A stretch of 25,117 nt of DNA from JBBUEO01 sp038056915 (GTDB lineage Bacteria > Patescibacteriota > UBA1384 > UBA12157 > JAENIV01): positions 1-25,117 of the forward strand of contig JBBUEO010000023.1 in the NCBI GenBank assembly GCA_038056915.1. The letters run 5' to 3'. Of this stretch, positions 23,908-25,117 are shown piece by piece (position 1 is the first letter of the stretch; every line of letters starts with the position of its first letter). The position numbers and the translations under genes were made by a program. The notes beneath the pieces were generated by a model, which saw only the letters and a list, made by a program, of their open reading frames with translations, did no database searches and was not told where the DNA came from.

Positions 23908-25117
23908 AATTATTGGCAATTTTTTTCGATTTTTGTCAGTCGGCCTTTTTTTATTTTTTTGCCCTTGGCAGCCATATTTGGTTGGGTTAGATTTCTTATA
24001 AAAAGACTTTTTGGACTTAAGCCAACAATTTGTTTTTCATTTTTGGGGATTCCTATGAATTTTCTTTCCGCTAAAGCCGTCAGAACTCAAAACTACCTAG
24101 CTGATGTTTATTTTTTGGATTGCCCGGCAGTTTTTATCCCCATGAGCTGGGGCTATAACTTAAGTCAACATCGTTTTTTAAATTTCTTTTTGAAACTGAC
24201 TGATTATTTGCCTTTGTTCTGTTTTGCCCTTTTAAAATACGATATTTTTGAATTTTGTTTTCGGGGCGGATTTTTAATGAATTCGTATTTACAAAAAATT
24301 GAGCCTCAACTTCTAAAAATTTGCGCCAAAAAAGTCGTAATTTATGGTTATGGTTCAGACTGCAAAATTTTATCAGAAGTAAAAAAACAGGGACGATTTA
24401 ACAATGCCATGGATCGAAGCGGCAAAGATGAAAATATTGATGATGAAATCGTTTGTAGAAATCTTTTGCGAGCTAAAAAATACGCTGATGTTTTAATCGC
24501 CGGCGGTGATTTGATCCATTTTGGCCCCAAAGGAATTATGCTTCCCTTGGCCGCTGATTTAGCGCCTTGGAAAGTTTTGCCCACAAATCACAAAAAAGTC
24601 TTGACGATTGTTCATGCTACCAATCATCGAACCCATAAAGGTTCGCGATTTATTATCTCAGCGGTTGAAAAACTTATGACAAAGAAACTGCCGATTAAAT
24701 TTCTCTTAATCGAAGGCAAAAGTTTTAGAGAATGTCAAAGACTTTATCAGGAAGGCGATATTTTTATTACAGATGTTATTACCGGCTGGCATGGCTTGAC
24801 CGCCATCGAAGCCATGGCCTTAGGCCGGCCCGTGATTTCCTATATCAGAAAAGATATTTGGGATTTTCATAAATATTATGCTCGTGATATTCCTTTAATC
24901 AGCGCGAACCCGATTAATCTTAAACAACAAATCATCCGTTTGGTCAATGATTTTACGTTAAGAAGGCAATTGGGTCAAAAAGGAGCCGTTTATGCGAGAA
25001 AATACCATTCTTTAGAATTTGTCGGCAAACTTCGGGTTCTAATTTATGAACATCTCTGGCGGGGCAAAAAAATCAATCAAAGGATTTTTGAGAGAGAGGC
25101 GAAAAGACGGAAATTAA
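23891..25117 (+). CDS. GT4-like glycosyltransferase with apparent frameshift near its start, cut by window end
   Basis: ATG 23891 opens MKKLIKIIGNFFRFLSVG in frame 2, which stops at TAA 23999-24001. Frame 1 is open from 23908 to the window edge and encodes a clear glycosyltransferase. Its parts include LPLAAIFGWVRFLIKRLFGLK, the first beta-strand TICFSFLGIP, VVIYGYGSD, ADVLIAGGDLIHF, LTIVHATNHRTHKGS and ITGWHGLTAIEAMALGRPVISY, the donor-site motif. Joining the two frames by a -1 (or +2) change in the T-rich tract 23920-23960 (T7 at 23946-23952 and 23954-23960) restores one protein with an N-terminal membrane anchor. Frame 1 alone could start at TTG 23959 or ATG 24055, but the latter would cut off the first strand. 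It resembles the 8358-9407 product. It may be a real mutation, a slippage site or a sequence error. Confidence 0.75.

Noticed and set aside
1..25117. tRNA, rRNA, integrase, transposase or replication origin
   Set aside because: I saw no cloverleaf, rRNA block, recombinase motif or iteron set on either strand.

Overview
This AT-rich window is one long surface-glycan biosynthesis and export locus. It contains sugar-nucleotide tailoring enzymes, an ABC-type polysaccharide exporter with a carbohydrate-binding C-terminal domain on its ATPase, at least five glycosyltransferases of the GT-B/GT4 type, a heparinase II/III-like protein, a radical SAM protein, two class B asparagine-synthase-like amidotransferases and two acetyltransferases. 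TGA, TAA and standard sense codons behave as in the standard code. Strong Shine-Dalgarno sites are rare, and genes are packed head to tail with 1-17 nt overlaps. Low GC, tight packing and three AT-rich intergenic repeats built on CTAAATCCTAA/TTAGGATTTAG suggest a Candidate Phyla Radiation (Patescibacteria) genome. That placement is an inference from style; there is no marker gene here.

Layout. Positions 1-6237 (+) form a tight operon: the tail of a DegT aminotransferase, a methyltransferase, an 854-residue fusion of a CapD/WbpM-type NDP-sugar dehydratase with a DegT aminotransferase, a PIG-L deacetylase, a zinc-ribbon methyltransferase, a GNAT acetyltransferase and a WbqC-like protein. Positions 6179-8260 (-) encode the exporter (Wzt-like ATPase, Wzm-like permease). 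This pair is inverted relative to everything else and its 3' end overlaps the WbqC gene by 59 bp. Positions 8261-8357 are a small divergent promoter region. Positions 8358-18805 (+) are a second tight operon: three glycosyltransferases, a heparinase/half-glycosyltransferase fusion, a radical SAM protein, a fourth glycosyltransferase and a first AsnB-like protein.

From 18806 the architecture changes. An SDR epimerase, a DegT aminotransferase, a second AsnB-like protein and a hexapeptide acetyltransferase follow as single genes. Each is preceded by a repeat-filled gap: one ~136-bp GC-richer two-tier palindrome, then three copies (A, B, C) of one AT-rich imperfect inverted repeat. Copies A and B supply the last codons and the stop of the genes before them. 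Two short CCTGC/GCAGG palindromes also sit inside coding sequences in this half. The last gene, a glycosyltransferase running off the right edge, reads intact only if the frame changes in a T-rich tract near 23920-23960.

Together the genes can make and modify deoxy-amino sugars (dehydration, amination, acetylation, deacetylation, methylation, probably amidation), polymerise them and export the chain by an ABC-dependent, Wzm/Wzt-type route. The exact glycan cannot be read from the sequence. The most interesting unexplained material is the repeat-punctuated, cassette-like right half, the two unusual fusions, and the frameshifted last gene.
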